A DNA stretch of 13,223 nt, taken from the NCBI GenBank assembly GCA_023433685.1, contig JAEYUD010000139.1, positions 1 to 13,223 of the forward strand, given 5' to 3'. Every line of letters begins with the position of its first letter. Within the stretch, counting starts at the first letter, position 1. Below the pieces are notes generated by a model. The model saw only the letters and a program-made list of their open reading frames with translations, was not told the DNA's origin and did no database searches. A program made the translations under genes and the position numbers. Below are positions 1 to 6,343 of this stretch, in pieces. Origin of the DNA: Bacteroidota bacterium. Lineage in GTDB: Bacteria; Bacteroidota; Ignavibacteria; Ignavibacteriales; Ignavibacteriaceae.

Positions 1-85
1 CGTTACAGCCTCCTCCACCGACTCCAACCACTTTCAGGTTTGCGCGAAGTACGACTTCATGTTTTTCGAGTGTTGCAAATGGCAT
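1..85 (-). CDS. ftsZ: Cell division protein FtsZ, N-terminal fragment (runs off the left edge)
   Basis: Only the first 28 codons are in the window, so the gene is cut by the edge and is not broken. From the ATG at 83-85 the translation reaches LKVVGVGGGGCN, the first beta strand and T1 nucleotide-binding loop (GGGG) of FtsZ, after a 16-residue N-terminal extension (MPFATLEKHEVVLRAN). FtsZ is the tubulin-like GTPase that polymerises at mid-cell into the ring that recruits the divisome. A strong Shine-Dalgarno (CCGGAGG) five bases upstream decides the start. The gene lies 13 bp after the stop of a small FtsZ-like gene and is the expected last member of the dcw cluster after ftsA. The assignment is near certain despite the short fragment, because the T1 loop and the context agree. 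Confidence 0.95.
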   Translation of the reverse strand, partial: MPFATLEKHEVVLRANLKVVGVGGGGCN

Positions 86-90
86 AAATA

Positions 91-97
91 CCTCCGG
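91..97 (-). promoter_or_regulatory. Shine-Dalgarno of ftsZ
   Basis: On the minus strand CCGGAGG lies five bases before the ftsZ ATG. It fills most of the 13-bp gap after the preceding gene's stop codon. It is among the strongest ribosome binding sites in the window, as expected for an abundant protein like FtsZ. Confidence 0.8.
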
Positions 98-98
98 A

Positions 99-680
99 TT
101 ACTTTAATTTTTTTTCAGCCTGTTTAAATCTTTTTACCAGCGAATTGATCACTTCAATCAGTAACTCATCCCTGGAGTCCTCCTCATTCGCGTGGAGGGA
201 GAATTCATTGTTTATTCTGTCAATAATGTAGAGTCTGTACCTGTTTTTCAGGAAATATTTCAGATTCTCTTCAGTCACACGTTTATCTTCATCTTCAGTT
301 TTCACCCCGATGAAACTTGTTTTGATATTAAGTTCATCCGCTTCCTGCGCGATCATCGGAGAGACCGCGAGTGAGAGAGGATCACCCGTCATAAAAACCA
401 CATATACCGCTTTGTGCCCTTTTAGAAGATACCCTATTGCCCGCTTGAGGTCATCAAACTCTTTCTGATTGATGAAGAGGATCGAATCGTCAGTGTAAAA
501 GTCGCGGATACCTTCATTTACTATCAGCTTTTTTCCCGCGGTGTAATTCTTGAGGTCAGCCTCATCGGTTCCCGCGAAAACTATATCGATTTTATCCCCC
601 GTATCCTCCCCCATCTCATTAACATGGAGGGAGAGTTCTCTACCTATAACAAACAGAATGTTTTTTTTAGAGCTCTTCAA
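99..680 (-). CDS. Degenerate FtsZ-like protein (pseudo-FtsZ GTPase domain), function unknown
   Basis: This 193-residue protein is not one I know as a named family. By eye it aligns along its whole length with the N-terminal domain of FtsZ. NILFVIG (7-13) matches the first strand. IDIVFAGTDEADL (31-43) matches the VEFIAVNTDAQAL strand, helix and TD motif. VYVVFMTGD...SPMIAQEADELNI (93-119) matches the tubulin-signature region and following helix. FIGVKT (123-128) matches the VVTKPF strand, and YIIDRINN (151-158) matches LIVIPND. Nucleotide-binding features are lost: the T1 GGGG is RELS, and GGGTGTG is a shorter GDPLSLAV. The protein ends in a lysine-rich helix where FtsZ would enter the T7 loop, so the T7 loop and C-terminal domain are absent. 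No signal peptide or membrane segment is seen, so it is probably cytosolic. The start is TTG at 678-680, because an in-frame TAA lies four codons upstream and no ATG or GTG precedes the first strand. It overlaps ftsA by 14 bp. Role (ring modulator, cap or pseudo-GTPase) is inferred. Confidence 0.7.
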   Translation of the reverse strand: MKSSKKNILFVIGRELSLHVNEMGEDTGDKIDIVFAGTDEADLKNYTAGKKLIVNEGIRDFYTDDSILFINQKEFDDLKRAIGYLLKGHKAVYVVFMTGDPLSLAVSPMIAQEADELNIKTSFIGVKTEDEDKRVTEENLKYFLKNRYRLYIIDRINNEFSLHANEEDSRDELLIEVINSLVKRFKQAEKKLK

Positions 681-1971
681 AGCGGTTCTTTACTCCTTTA
701 AGGAAATCCCCGAATTTACCTTTTCTCTTCTCGGTTGTGCTCTTTTTTTCCTTTTTGGTGTCACTTTTGCCCCAGAAGCTTCCCGTTTTTTTCGGTTTTT
801 CTTCCTCATCATCCTCTGCAATGAAGTCCTCTTCGATCGGGAGGAGCAACCCAAGAAGTGATGCGTACTCCGGCTGGGCGAGTGTACCGGGTTCACCTTC
901 ATAATAGTCTTCGATCGGTAAACCTATTCTCGCGGGCATCCCGAACACCTGTTCAGCAAGATCGGTAACACCTTTTAGTAATGCCCCACCGCCGGTAAGC
1001 ACAACACCGGTTCTGATCTTCCCCTTCACGTCCGCTTTTTCAAGTTCGGTATTGATCATCTTGAAAAGCTCCGAGAGCCTGCTTTTGATGATCTGTGTGA
1101 GGAGGCTGGTCGGTATCTTTGTGCTTGGTCTTGGACCCACACCTTTGATCGGGATCAGATCATCTCTGACTATTGCCGACTCGGTGGCGTAGCCATATTC
1201 AACTTTCAGCTTTTCGGCATCTTCCGCCACAACACTTAAGAATTCCTTTATGTCAAGTGAAACCCTCTGACCGCCTATGCCAAACACCCGGGAAAACCTT
1301 ATGGCATTGCTCTGATATGTGAGCACATTGGTGGTGCCGGAACCGAGATCGATCAGCAGAACCCCGAGGTCTTTCTCCGCGGGATCGAGAACCGCGGCCG
1401 CGGAAGCGAGTGATTGCAATTTGAGATCACTTACATCATATCCAGCTTTTTTTACCGCTTTTCTGATATTCTGTATCGAGTTTGCGGCAGCCATAATGAT
1501 ATAGTTTGCAGCTTCAAGCCGGGAGCATGCCACACCAAGTGGTTTGGTGACACTTCCCTGACGGTCGACGAAGAACTCCTCATGAAGAATGTGGAGGATC
1601 ATCATGTCTTTTGAGAATGAAATATTTTTCAGATCAGCTTTCAACCTCTTAAGATCATCAACTGTGACCACACCATCTTCGTTGTTGATGTTCACATAAT
1701 TTCTTGATCTGATACTGTTCGTGTTCTCACCGGAGACACCGGTTACAATATTTTCAGCTTCAACTCCCGCCACACCTTCAGCTTCTTTGAGCGCCTGCTT
1801 GATCGACTCCGAAGTGGAGACGATATTCACAACTTCGCCTTTCATGAGCCCGTCGCAAGGAGCCTCGCCTGAACCGAGCAGACGATACTTCTTGCTGTCG
1901 AGCCTTTCGGCGATAACGGCACGAACCCTGGTGGAACCGATGTCAAGCCCTGTTATTATCTCTTTTTTCAT
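667..1971 (-). CDS. ftsA: Cell division protein FtsA (actin-like membrane tether for FtsZ)
   Basis: FtsA is the actin-fold ATPase that binds the FtsZ C-terminal peptide and anchors the Z ring to the inner membrane. The 434-residue product shows the family's ATP-binding motifs: phosphate-1 GLDIGSTRVRAVIAE (8-22), phosphate-2 LLIDLGSGTTNV (205-216) and the adenosine motif VVLTGGGALLKGV (323-335). The SHS2/1C subdomain lies at about 80-165. After residue 380 comes a linker that is first acidic (EEDFIAEDDEEE), then lysine-rich. The tail GDFLKGVKNRFEEL (421-434) forms an amphipathic helix like the membrane-targeting sequence of other FtsA proteins. The ATG at 1969-1971 lies inside the end of ftsQ (29-bp overlap, different frame) behind the purine-rich GGAAAAGAAAG. 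Its stop overlaps the FtsZ-like gene by 14 bp, which puts a third gene between ftsA and ftsZ. Confidence 0.97.
   Translation of the reverse strand: MKKEIITGLDIGSTRVRAVIAERLDSKKYRLLGSGEAPCDGLMKGEVVNIVSTSESIKQALKEAEGVAGVEAENIVTGVSGENTNSIRSRNYVNINNEDGVVTVDDLKRLKADLKNISFSKDMMILHILHEEFFVDRQGSVTKPLGVACSRLEAANYIIMAAANSIQNIRKAVKKAGYDVSDLKLQSLASAAAVLDPAEKDLGVLLIDLGSGTTNVLTYQSNAIRFSRVFGIGGQRVSLDIKEFLSVVAEDAEKLKVEYGYATESAIVRDDLIPIKGVGPRPSTKIPTSLLTQIIKSRLSELFKMINTELEKADVKGKIRTGVVLTGGGALLKGVTDLAEQVFGMPARIGLPIEDYYEGEPGTLAQPEYASLLGLLLPIEEDFIAEDDEEEKPKKTGSFWGKSDTKKEKKSTTEKRKGKFGDFLKGVKNRFEEL
693..699 (-). promoter_or_regulatory. Probable Shine-Dalgarno of the FtsZ-like gene, inside the ftsA end
   Basis: AAAGGAG on the minus strand lies within the last codons of ftsA, 12 bases before the TTG start of the next gene. 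The motif is good but the spacing is longer than usual and the start codon is weak. Expression is therefore probably low and coupled to ribosomes finishing ftsA. Confidence 0.5.
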
Positions 1972-2725
1972 CTTTCTTTTCCAATTTCCTGGCGTTGCCT
2001 AAAAAAACCTTCCCCGAATACCTCAAATCGATGTATTCAACTCCATCATCAAGCGAAAACTGTTTTCCCGCCTCTCTGAGCTGTTTTAAGGTGAGGATCT
2101 GCTCCGCGATCGCCTTCCTGTTACAAATAACAGGGGGTCTCATGTCTGAGAATATCAGTATAATGTCACCACCTCTTCTCAGGTCGATCTCGGAGAGATT
2201 TGCAGCCAAAGCCCCACCGGCAAGTTTGCAAGCTCTCGCGATCTTGTAACCCGGGAGTATGGTTGAATCGGCAAAAACCTTGAAGTATGCAACCTTGTCA
2301 AGTCTGGTGTTTCTTATCACGGGCCAGTCAAAAGTTTTCAGCTCCTTTAACAGCGGGAGCACTTCAAGTTCTCTGGAGAGAAGAACAAGCTTGTCACCGA
2401 TATAAACCGAGGCGGCAATCTCCTTTTCCTCTATCTCTATCTTAACCTTTCCCCCGTCACCAAGCTTCATTTCCAGCTTCTTGATGTAAGGGTGGTTCAT
2501 AAGACGGTCATAAAATATATTCAGATCAGGGTAATCACCTTTGGCGGGTACCGCCTTGGCGAATGCCACGTATTCATCGGGGGTGAGCATCTTCGCGCCT
2601 GTAAGTTCATATCCAGTAACCTTCTGCGAAATCTCTTTCTTGAAAAAGAGTCCCGGAAGTGCCGTCGCTCCGGCAGCCAGAAGTACAAGAAGAACAAGCG
2701 CGGGTATCACCCTCCCTTTTTTCAT
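1943..2725 (-). CDS. ftsQ: Cell division protein FtsQ/DivIB (POTRA domain)
   Basis: FtsQ is a bitopic inner-membrane protein that, with FtsB and FtsL, links the cytoplasmic ring to septal synthases. This 260-residue protein has a very short cytoplasmic N-terminus (KKGR), one membrane span at about 7-27, and a periplasmic part. The latter starts with a POTRA-like region (about 35-105) that includes the typical DRLMNHPYIKKLEMKL helix-strand (73-88) and an EIEEKE strand. Near the C-terminus YIDLRYSGKVFL (231-242) matches the beta-domain motif by which FtsQ proteins are recognised. The start ATG overlaps the murC stop as ATGA. The last 29 bp are shared with the start of ftsA. The gene directly follows murC, with no murB or ddl between. 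FtsQ sequences diverge strongly, so the call rests on the domain pattern plus position. Confidence 0.92.
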   Translation of the reverse strand: MKKGRVIPALVLLVLLAAGATALPGLFFKKEISQKVTGYELTGAKMLTPDEYVAFAKAVPAKGDYPDLNIFYDRLMNHPYIKKLEMKLGDGGKVKIEIEEKEIAASVYIGDKLVLLSRELEVLPLLKELKTFDWPVIRNTRLDKVAYFKVFADSTILPGYKIARACKLAGGALAANLSEIDLRRGGDIILIFSDMRPPVICNRKAIAEQILTLKQLREAGKQFSLDDGVEYIDLRYSGKVFLGNARKLEKKDEKRDNNRA

Positions 2726-4107
2726 TTATTTTTGTTCTCTTTATGAAGCTGAACAAATTTTTCGCCATACTTCCAGATATCACCCGCGCCAAGTGTGACC
2801 ACTATGTCACCCGGCTGAGATATTTTCATAAGTATTGATGGCACTTCTTCCTTACTTTCAACGTATATTACGTTCTTGTGACCCATCTTGCGCGCGGCCT
2901 CGGCAACCAACTGCCCGGTGACCCCTTCAATGGGCTCTTCACGTGCCGGATAGACATCTGTGCAGATAAAGACGTCTGAATTAAGGAACGAACGTCCAAA
3001 CTCCTGGTAGAAATCCCTGGTTCTTGAGAAAAGATGTGGCTGAAACACTGATACCAATCTACGCTGCCATCCCGCTCTGATACCTGAAAGAGTCGCTGTG
3101 GTCTCTGTCGGGTGATGCCCGTAGTCATCAACCACCATGATATCTTCGTCGAACTTTACTTCAAATCTTCTGTAAACACCGCTGAATTTCTCGAGCGCGG
3201 TTTTGATGGTCGCGAACGGTACTTCAAGCTCAAGCGCGATTGTAACCGCGACCAATGAGTTCTTTACATTGTGCAGCCCCGGCACCTTTAAGGTGATCTC
3301 ACCAAGTGTCTCATTGTTGTACACAACCGTGTACTTCGTTTTGTACCCGTCATGGGAGATGTTAACCGCTCTCAGATCAGCCTGTGGCGTGATACCATAA
3401 GTGATCACCCTCTTATTGATCGAGGGTCTGATATCAAGAAGCGCGGGCTCATCCATGCAGAGAACCACAAACCCATAGAAAGGCACTTTATTCGCGAATT
3501 CGATAAATGCTCCCTTGATGTCGTCAAGATCCCTGTATGTGTCAAGGTGCTCCCGCTCAAGAGTTGTTATCGCCGCGATCGCCGGCATCAGTTTGAGAAA
3601 TGTTCTGTCGAACTCATCGGCTTCAACCACGATAAAATCACCTGCTCCGAGTCTCGCGTTCGTGCCACCGAGACCGGAAAGTTTTCCGCCCACAATAATT
3701 GTGGGGTCAATGCCCGCTTCGGTCAGAACAAGCCCAGTCATCGATGTGGTGGTTGTCTTACCGTGGGTACCGGCGATACCGATGCCGTATTTCTGCATTC
3801 TCATTGTTTCGGCAAGCATTTCAGAACGCTTGATCACGGGTATGTTTCTGTCGATTGCAGCCTTCACTTCGGGATTTGACTCCGAGACAGCTGATGAATA
3901 GACGAGAACATCGACATCTTTTACGTTTTCAGCGGCGTGACCTTCATATATTGATGCTCCGATCGACTCAAGCCTGTCGGTGATGTCACTCTTCGCACGG
4001 TCAGACCCCGAAACTGTGAATCCTCTCGAGATCAATATCTCGGCGATAGAACTCATTCCGATGCCACCGATACCGACAAAATGAACTTTTGTAAACTTTG
4101 AAAACAT
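2722..4107 (-). CDS. murC: UDP-N-acetylmuramate--L-alanine ligase
   Basis: MurC catalyses the ATP-dependent addition of L-alanine to UDP-MurNAc, the first amino-acid step of cytoplasmic peptidoglycan precursor synthesis. The 461-residue protein has the three Mur-ligase domains. These are a UDP-binding Rossmann domain with VGIGGIGMSSIAEIL (11-25), the ATPase domain with P-loop GTHGKTTTT (113-121) and TTLEREHLDTY (181-191), and the C-terminal domain starting near 310. VVDDYGHHPTE (325-335) and FQPHLFSRT (355-363) are MurC hallmarks that separate it from MurD, MurE and MurF. The more common ITNID/E motif is TTLE here, a variant I associate with Chlorobi-type MurC. The ATG follows the murG stop by 8 bp behind AGAGGA, and the stop overlaps the ftsQ start by four bases. 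Confidence 0.97.
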   Translation of the reverse strand: MFSKFTKVHFVGIGGIGMSSIAEILISRGFTVSGSDRAKSDITDRLESIGASIYEGHAAENVKDVDVLVYSSAVSESNPEVKAAIDRNIPVIKRSEMLAETMRMQKYGIGIAGTHGKTTTTSMTGLVLTEAGIDPTIIVGGKLSGLGGTNARLGAGDFIVVEADEFDRTFLKLMPAIAAITTLEREHLDTYRDLDDIKGAFIEFANKVPFYGFVVLCMDEPALLDIRPSINKRVITYGITPQADLRAVNISHDGYKTKYTVVYNNETLGEITLKVPGLHNVKNSLVAVTIALELEVPFATIKTALEKFSGVYRRFEVKFDEDIMVVDDYGHHPTETTATLSGIRAGWQRRLVSVFQPHLFSRTRDFYQEFGRSFLNSDVFICTDVYPAREEPIEGVTGQLVAEAARKMGHKNVIYVESKEEVPSILMKISQPGDIVVTLGAGDIWKYGEKFVQLHKENKNK

Positions 4108-4111
4108 TCTA

Positions 4112-4117
4112 TCCTCT
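4112..4117 (-). promoter_or_regulatory. Shine-Dalgarno of murC, overlapping the murG stop
   Basis: AGAGGA on the minus strand begins within the TAG stop of murG and lies four bases before the murC ATG, so translation of the two genes is probably coupled. Confidence 0.55.
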
Positions 4118-5225
4118 AACTAAAACTTCCATACCTGCACGCGTTCAATACCCGGCGGGCAATTACTTCAGCGGCATCCTTGCCACCGAGGTTTTTAAGT
4201 TTGCTGATCATTTCTTCCCTTGCCTCACTGTTGTTAAGAAGGGCGGTAAGGCTTGGTAGCAACTCACTTTCAATATTTTTCTCTTCAACCAGCAACGCGG
4301 CACCTGCATCAACCATCGATCTGGCGTTTTTGAACTGATGGTTCTCCGCTGCCTGCGGAAGCGGAACAAGTACTGAGGGTTTGTTCAGAAAAGCAAGTTC
4401 CGCGAGCGTGGTTGCCCCCGCCCTTGCCAATACCACATCCGCCGCCGAGTAGACTTCGTTCATGTTTTCTATGAACGGGAAAATCTTAACCTTCTCTGAA
4501 CCAAATTTCTTAAATGATTCGTAAGTGCTTTTTCCGGTTTGCCAAATTACCGTAACCCCTTCTTTTTCAAGCACTTCCAACAATCCGGCAATCGCGCTGT
4601 TGATCGCTTTTGCTCCCAGACTGCCGCCAACAACGAACAATACCCTTTCATCAGCCCCAATTCCAAGGGCCTTTCTCGCCTTCTCGGGATCCGTTTCAGC
4701 GAGGCTTTTTCTTACGGGATCACCTGTGATGAAAGTACGGTCTTTTACCCGGAGGTATTCAACCGCATCCTTAAACATCAGATGGATCTCTTCCGCCCTT
4801 GTTTCCAGGAGTCTTGTTGTTATCCCCGGATAACTGTTCGGTTCGATCAATAAAACTTTTGCCCCCATAACCCGAGCTCCGATGACAGAAGGTCCGGAAA
4901 CATATCCCCCGGTTGCGACTATCACTTTCGGTTTGAATTTCATGCAGATCGCGATCGCCTGAAATGTGCTTACTATCAGCTTGAGCGGAAAGAGAATGTT
5001 CTCCTTCATGCTGCTTCTTGAAAAACCCGATATCCAGATGCTCCGGAATTCAAATCCTGCTGCCGGAACAGCTGAAGCTTCTATTTTCCCCTTTGTGCCT
5101 GTAAAAAGAATTTCTGCATCCGGTTCCGCGTCCCTGATCCTCTCTGCAACCGCTATTGCCGGGAAAACGTGTCCTCCGGTGCCACCTCCGGCAAAAATAA
5201 CCCTTATACCGGCTGTTCCTGCCAC
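4116..5225 (-). CDS. murG: UDP-GlcNAc:lipid I N-acetylglucosaminyltransferase MurG
   Basis: MurG is the GT-B glycosyltransferase on the cytoplasmic face of the membrane that converts lipid I to lipid II. The 369-residue protein opens with the glycine-rich loop FAGGGTGGHVFPAIAVAE (11-28). A second glycine-rich loop, ATGGYVSGPS (104-113), and the C-domain loop VVGGSLGAKAIN (198-209) follow. The UDP-GlcNAc-binding region RAGATTLAEL (268-277) and PLPQAAENHQ (288-297) is intact. Where most MurG proteins have an EQN triplet, this one reads EPN (128-130). The start is GTG at 5223-5225, with AGAGG seven bases upstream. This makes the gene overlap the end of ftsW by 22 bp, and no ATG lies before the essential first loop. 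The neighbours ftsW and murC are the standard dcw order. Confidence 0.97.
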   Translation of the reverse strand: MAGTAGIRVIFAGGGTGGHVFPAIAVAERIRDAEPDAEILFTGTKGKIEASAVPAAGFEFRSIWISGFSRSSMKENILFPLKLIVSTFQAIAICMKFKPKVIVATGGYVSGPSVIGARVMGAKVLLIEPNSYPGITTRLLETRAEEIHLMFKDAVEYLRVKDRTFITGDPVRKSLAETDPEKARKALGIGADERVLFVVGGSLGAKAINSAIAGLLEVLEKEGVTVIWQTGKSTYESFKKFGSEKVKIFPFIENMNEVYSAADVVLARAGATTLAELAFLNKPSVLVPLPQAAENHQFKNARSMVDAGAALLVEEKNIESELLPSLTALLNNSEAREEMISKLKNLGGKDAAEVIARRVLNACRYGSFS

Positions 5226-6343
5226 GTCTTTGCCTCTTTTTCGACGGTTGATTTAACTTCCTTTGGTTTGGCACTTAAACCGATGTTAAGCAGTATACCA
5301 AGGGAGGCACAAACTATCACGATCGCGGTTCCACCATGACTTATAAGTGGAAGTGGCAGACCTGTAATCGGGAACACCCCGATTGCCACGGCAGCGTTCA
5401 CAAAAGCATAGATGGCGATCGAAAATGATATCCCAAAAGCGAGAAGTTTACCAAATTTGTCTTTCGCGTTCTTCGCTATCAAAAGGCCAAACACAAAGAT
5501 CGAACTGTAAAGAACAAGCACTCCGATGGTACCGACAAGTCCGGCCTCCTCACCTACGATCGCGAATATAAAATCGCCGTAGGCTTCGGGAAGAAAGAGG
5601 TTCCTCTGCGCGCTGTGCCCGAGCCCAACTCCAAGTATACCACCACTTCCAAGTCCGTAAAGTGACTGCTGCACCTGTGGATGGAAATCACCATTACCAA
5701 AAACAGCGCCGATATGAGTTGCTATTCTCTTAAACGAGTGGGGTTTTATGAGCGCGTAAATAAGAGCCAGAGCACCACCAGATCCGGCAAAAGCCAGGAA
5801 GTGCCTTCTGTCAATTCCGGCTACGAACAGTATCGCGATACCGGTTACCAAAATCAAAACACCGTTACTAACATTCGGCTGTAGAAAAACGAGTCCGGCA
5901 ACGGCACCTATCCAGATCATCGGATTCACAACTCCAAGCCGAAGATCGGTGATATCATCCCCGGTTTTCTCAAGCAACGCTGCAAGATGAATGAAAAGGA
6001 AAAGTTTAACCAATTCAACCGGCTGGAAAGAAAGACCACCGAATGAAAGAACACGCATCGAACCTTTTATATTGGGCGCGAAAAAGAAAACCATCAATAG
6101 AAGAATGATGCCGAGGATCATCAACCACTTGCTGTATACCTTGTAATAATGGTAATCTATGAACGCGAGACCGATCATGAGTCCGACACCGAAAACCGCC
6201 TTCCACACATGGCTTCCAAAAAGGTACTCTGCATTATCAAACTTCACTGTAGAGAACGTGCTGCTGGCACTCAGAACTAAAAGTGATCCAAAGATCACAA
6301 GAAGCACGGCACTGATGAAGATCATGCTCGAGTAAAGCCTCAT
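5204..6343 (-). CDS. ftsW: Septal peptidoglycan polymerase FtsW (SEDS family)
   Basis: FtsW is the multi-pass SEDS glycosyltransferase that polymerises lipid II at the septum together with FtsI, whose gene starts this cluster. The 379-residue protein has about ten hydrophobic segments, from the first at about 7-27 to the last at about 337-355. Family motifs include KGSMRVLSFGGLSFQPVELVK (93-113, written here for its W/R-x-P-x-E-x-K pattern), and SLYGLGSGGILGVGLGHS (227-244). LPEAYGDFIFAIVGEE (251-266) carries the conserved Asp (257) thought to be catalytic. TGLPLPLISHGGTA (327-340) matches the usual LPFxSyGG. The segment after it reaches QPNVSNG (155-161) shows Asn where many SEDS proteins have the Asp of QPDLGTA. 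The ATG overlaps the murD stop as ATGA, with GGGAG eight bases upstream. RodA is the alternative, excluded mainly by context. Confidence 0.95.
   Translation of the reverse strand: MRLYSSMIFISAVLLVIFGSLLVLSASSTFSTVKFDNAEYLFGSHVWKAVFGVGLMIGLAFIDYHYYKVYSKWLMILGIILLLMVFFFAPNIKGSMRVLSFGGLSFQPVELVKLFLFIHLAALLEKTGDDITDLRLGVVNPMIWIGAVAGLVFLQPNVSNGVLILVTGIAILFVAGIDRRHFLAFAGSGGALALIYALIKPHSFKRIATHIGAVFGNGDFHPQVQQSLYGLGSGGILGVGLGHSAQRNLFLPEAYGDFIFAIVGEEAGLVGTIGVLVLYSSIFVFGLLIAKNAKDKFGKLLAFGISFSIAIYAFVNAAVAIGVFPITGLPLPLISHGGTAIVIVCASLGILLNIGLSAKPKEVKSTVEKEAKTWQEQPV
5233..5237 (-). promoter_or_regulatory. Shine-Dalgarno deciding the GTG start of murG
   Basis: AGAGG on the minus strand is seven bases upstream of the GTG at 5223-5225, inside the last codons of ftsW. 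It supports the GTG start although this makes the two genes overlap. Confidence 0.6.

Noticed and set aside
99..680. The FtsZ-like gene as a broken, decaying copy of ftsZ (pseudogene)
   Set aside because: It has one uninterrupted frame of 193 codons, hydrophobic-strand patterning is kept throughout, it fits tightly between ftsA and ftsZ with ribosome binding sites on both sides, and it ends at a domain border. These point to a maintained gene, though selection was not measured.
550..861. A 103-codon plus-strand frame with a hydrophobic Phe-rich stretch across the ftsA 3' end and FtsZ-like gene
   Set aside because: The Phe-rich 'membrane' segment is the complement of lysine and glutamate codons in the ftsA linker; no supporting start signal or family.
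3352..3879. A 175-codon open frame on the plus strand opposite murC
   Set aside because: It is a shadow of murC: the minus-strand frame has all MurC motifs, the plus-strand translation is Cys/His-rich with no recognisable domain and no good ribosome binding site.
4539..4853. Overlapping plus-strand frames of about 100 codons opposite murG
   Set aside because: Antisense shadows of murG, whose frame is conserved and complete.
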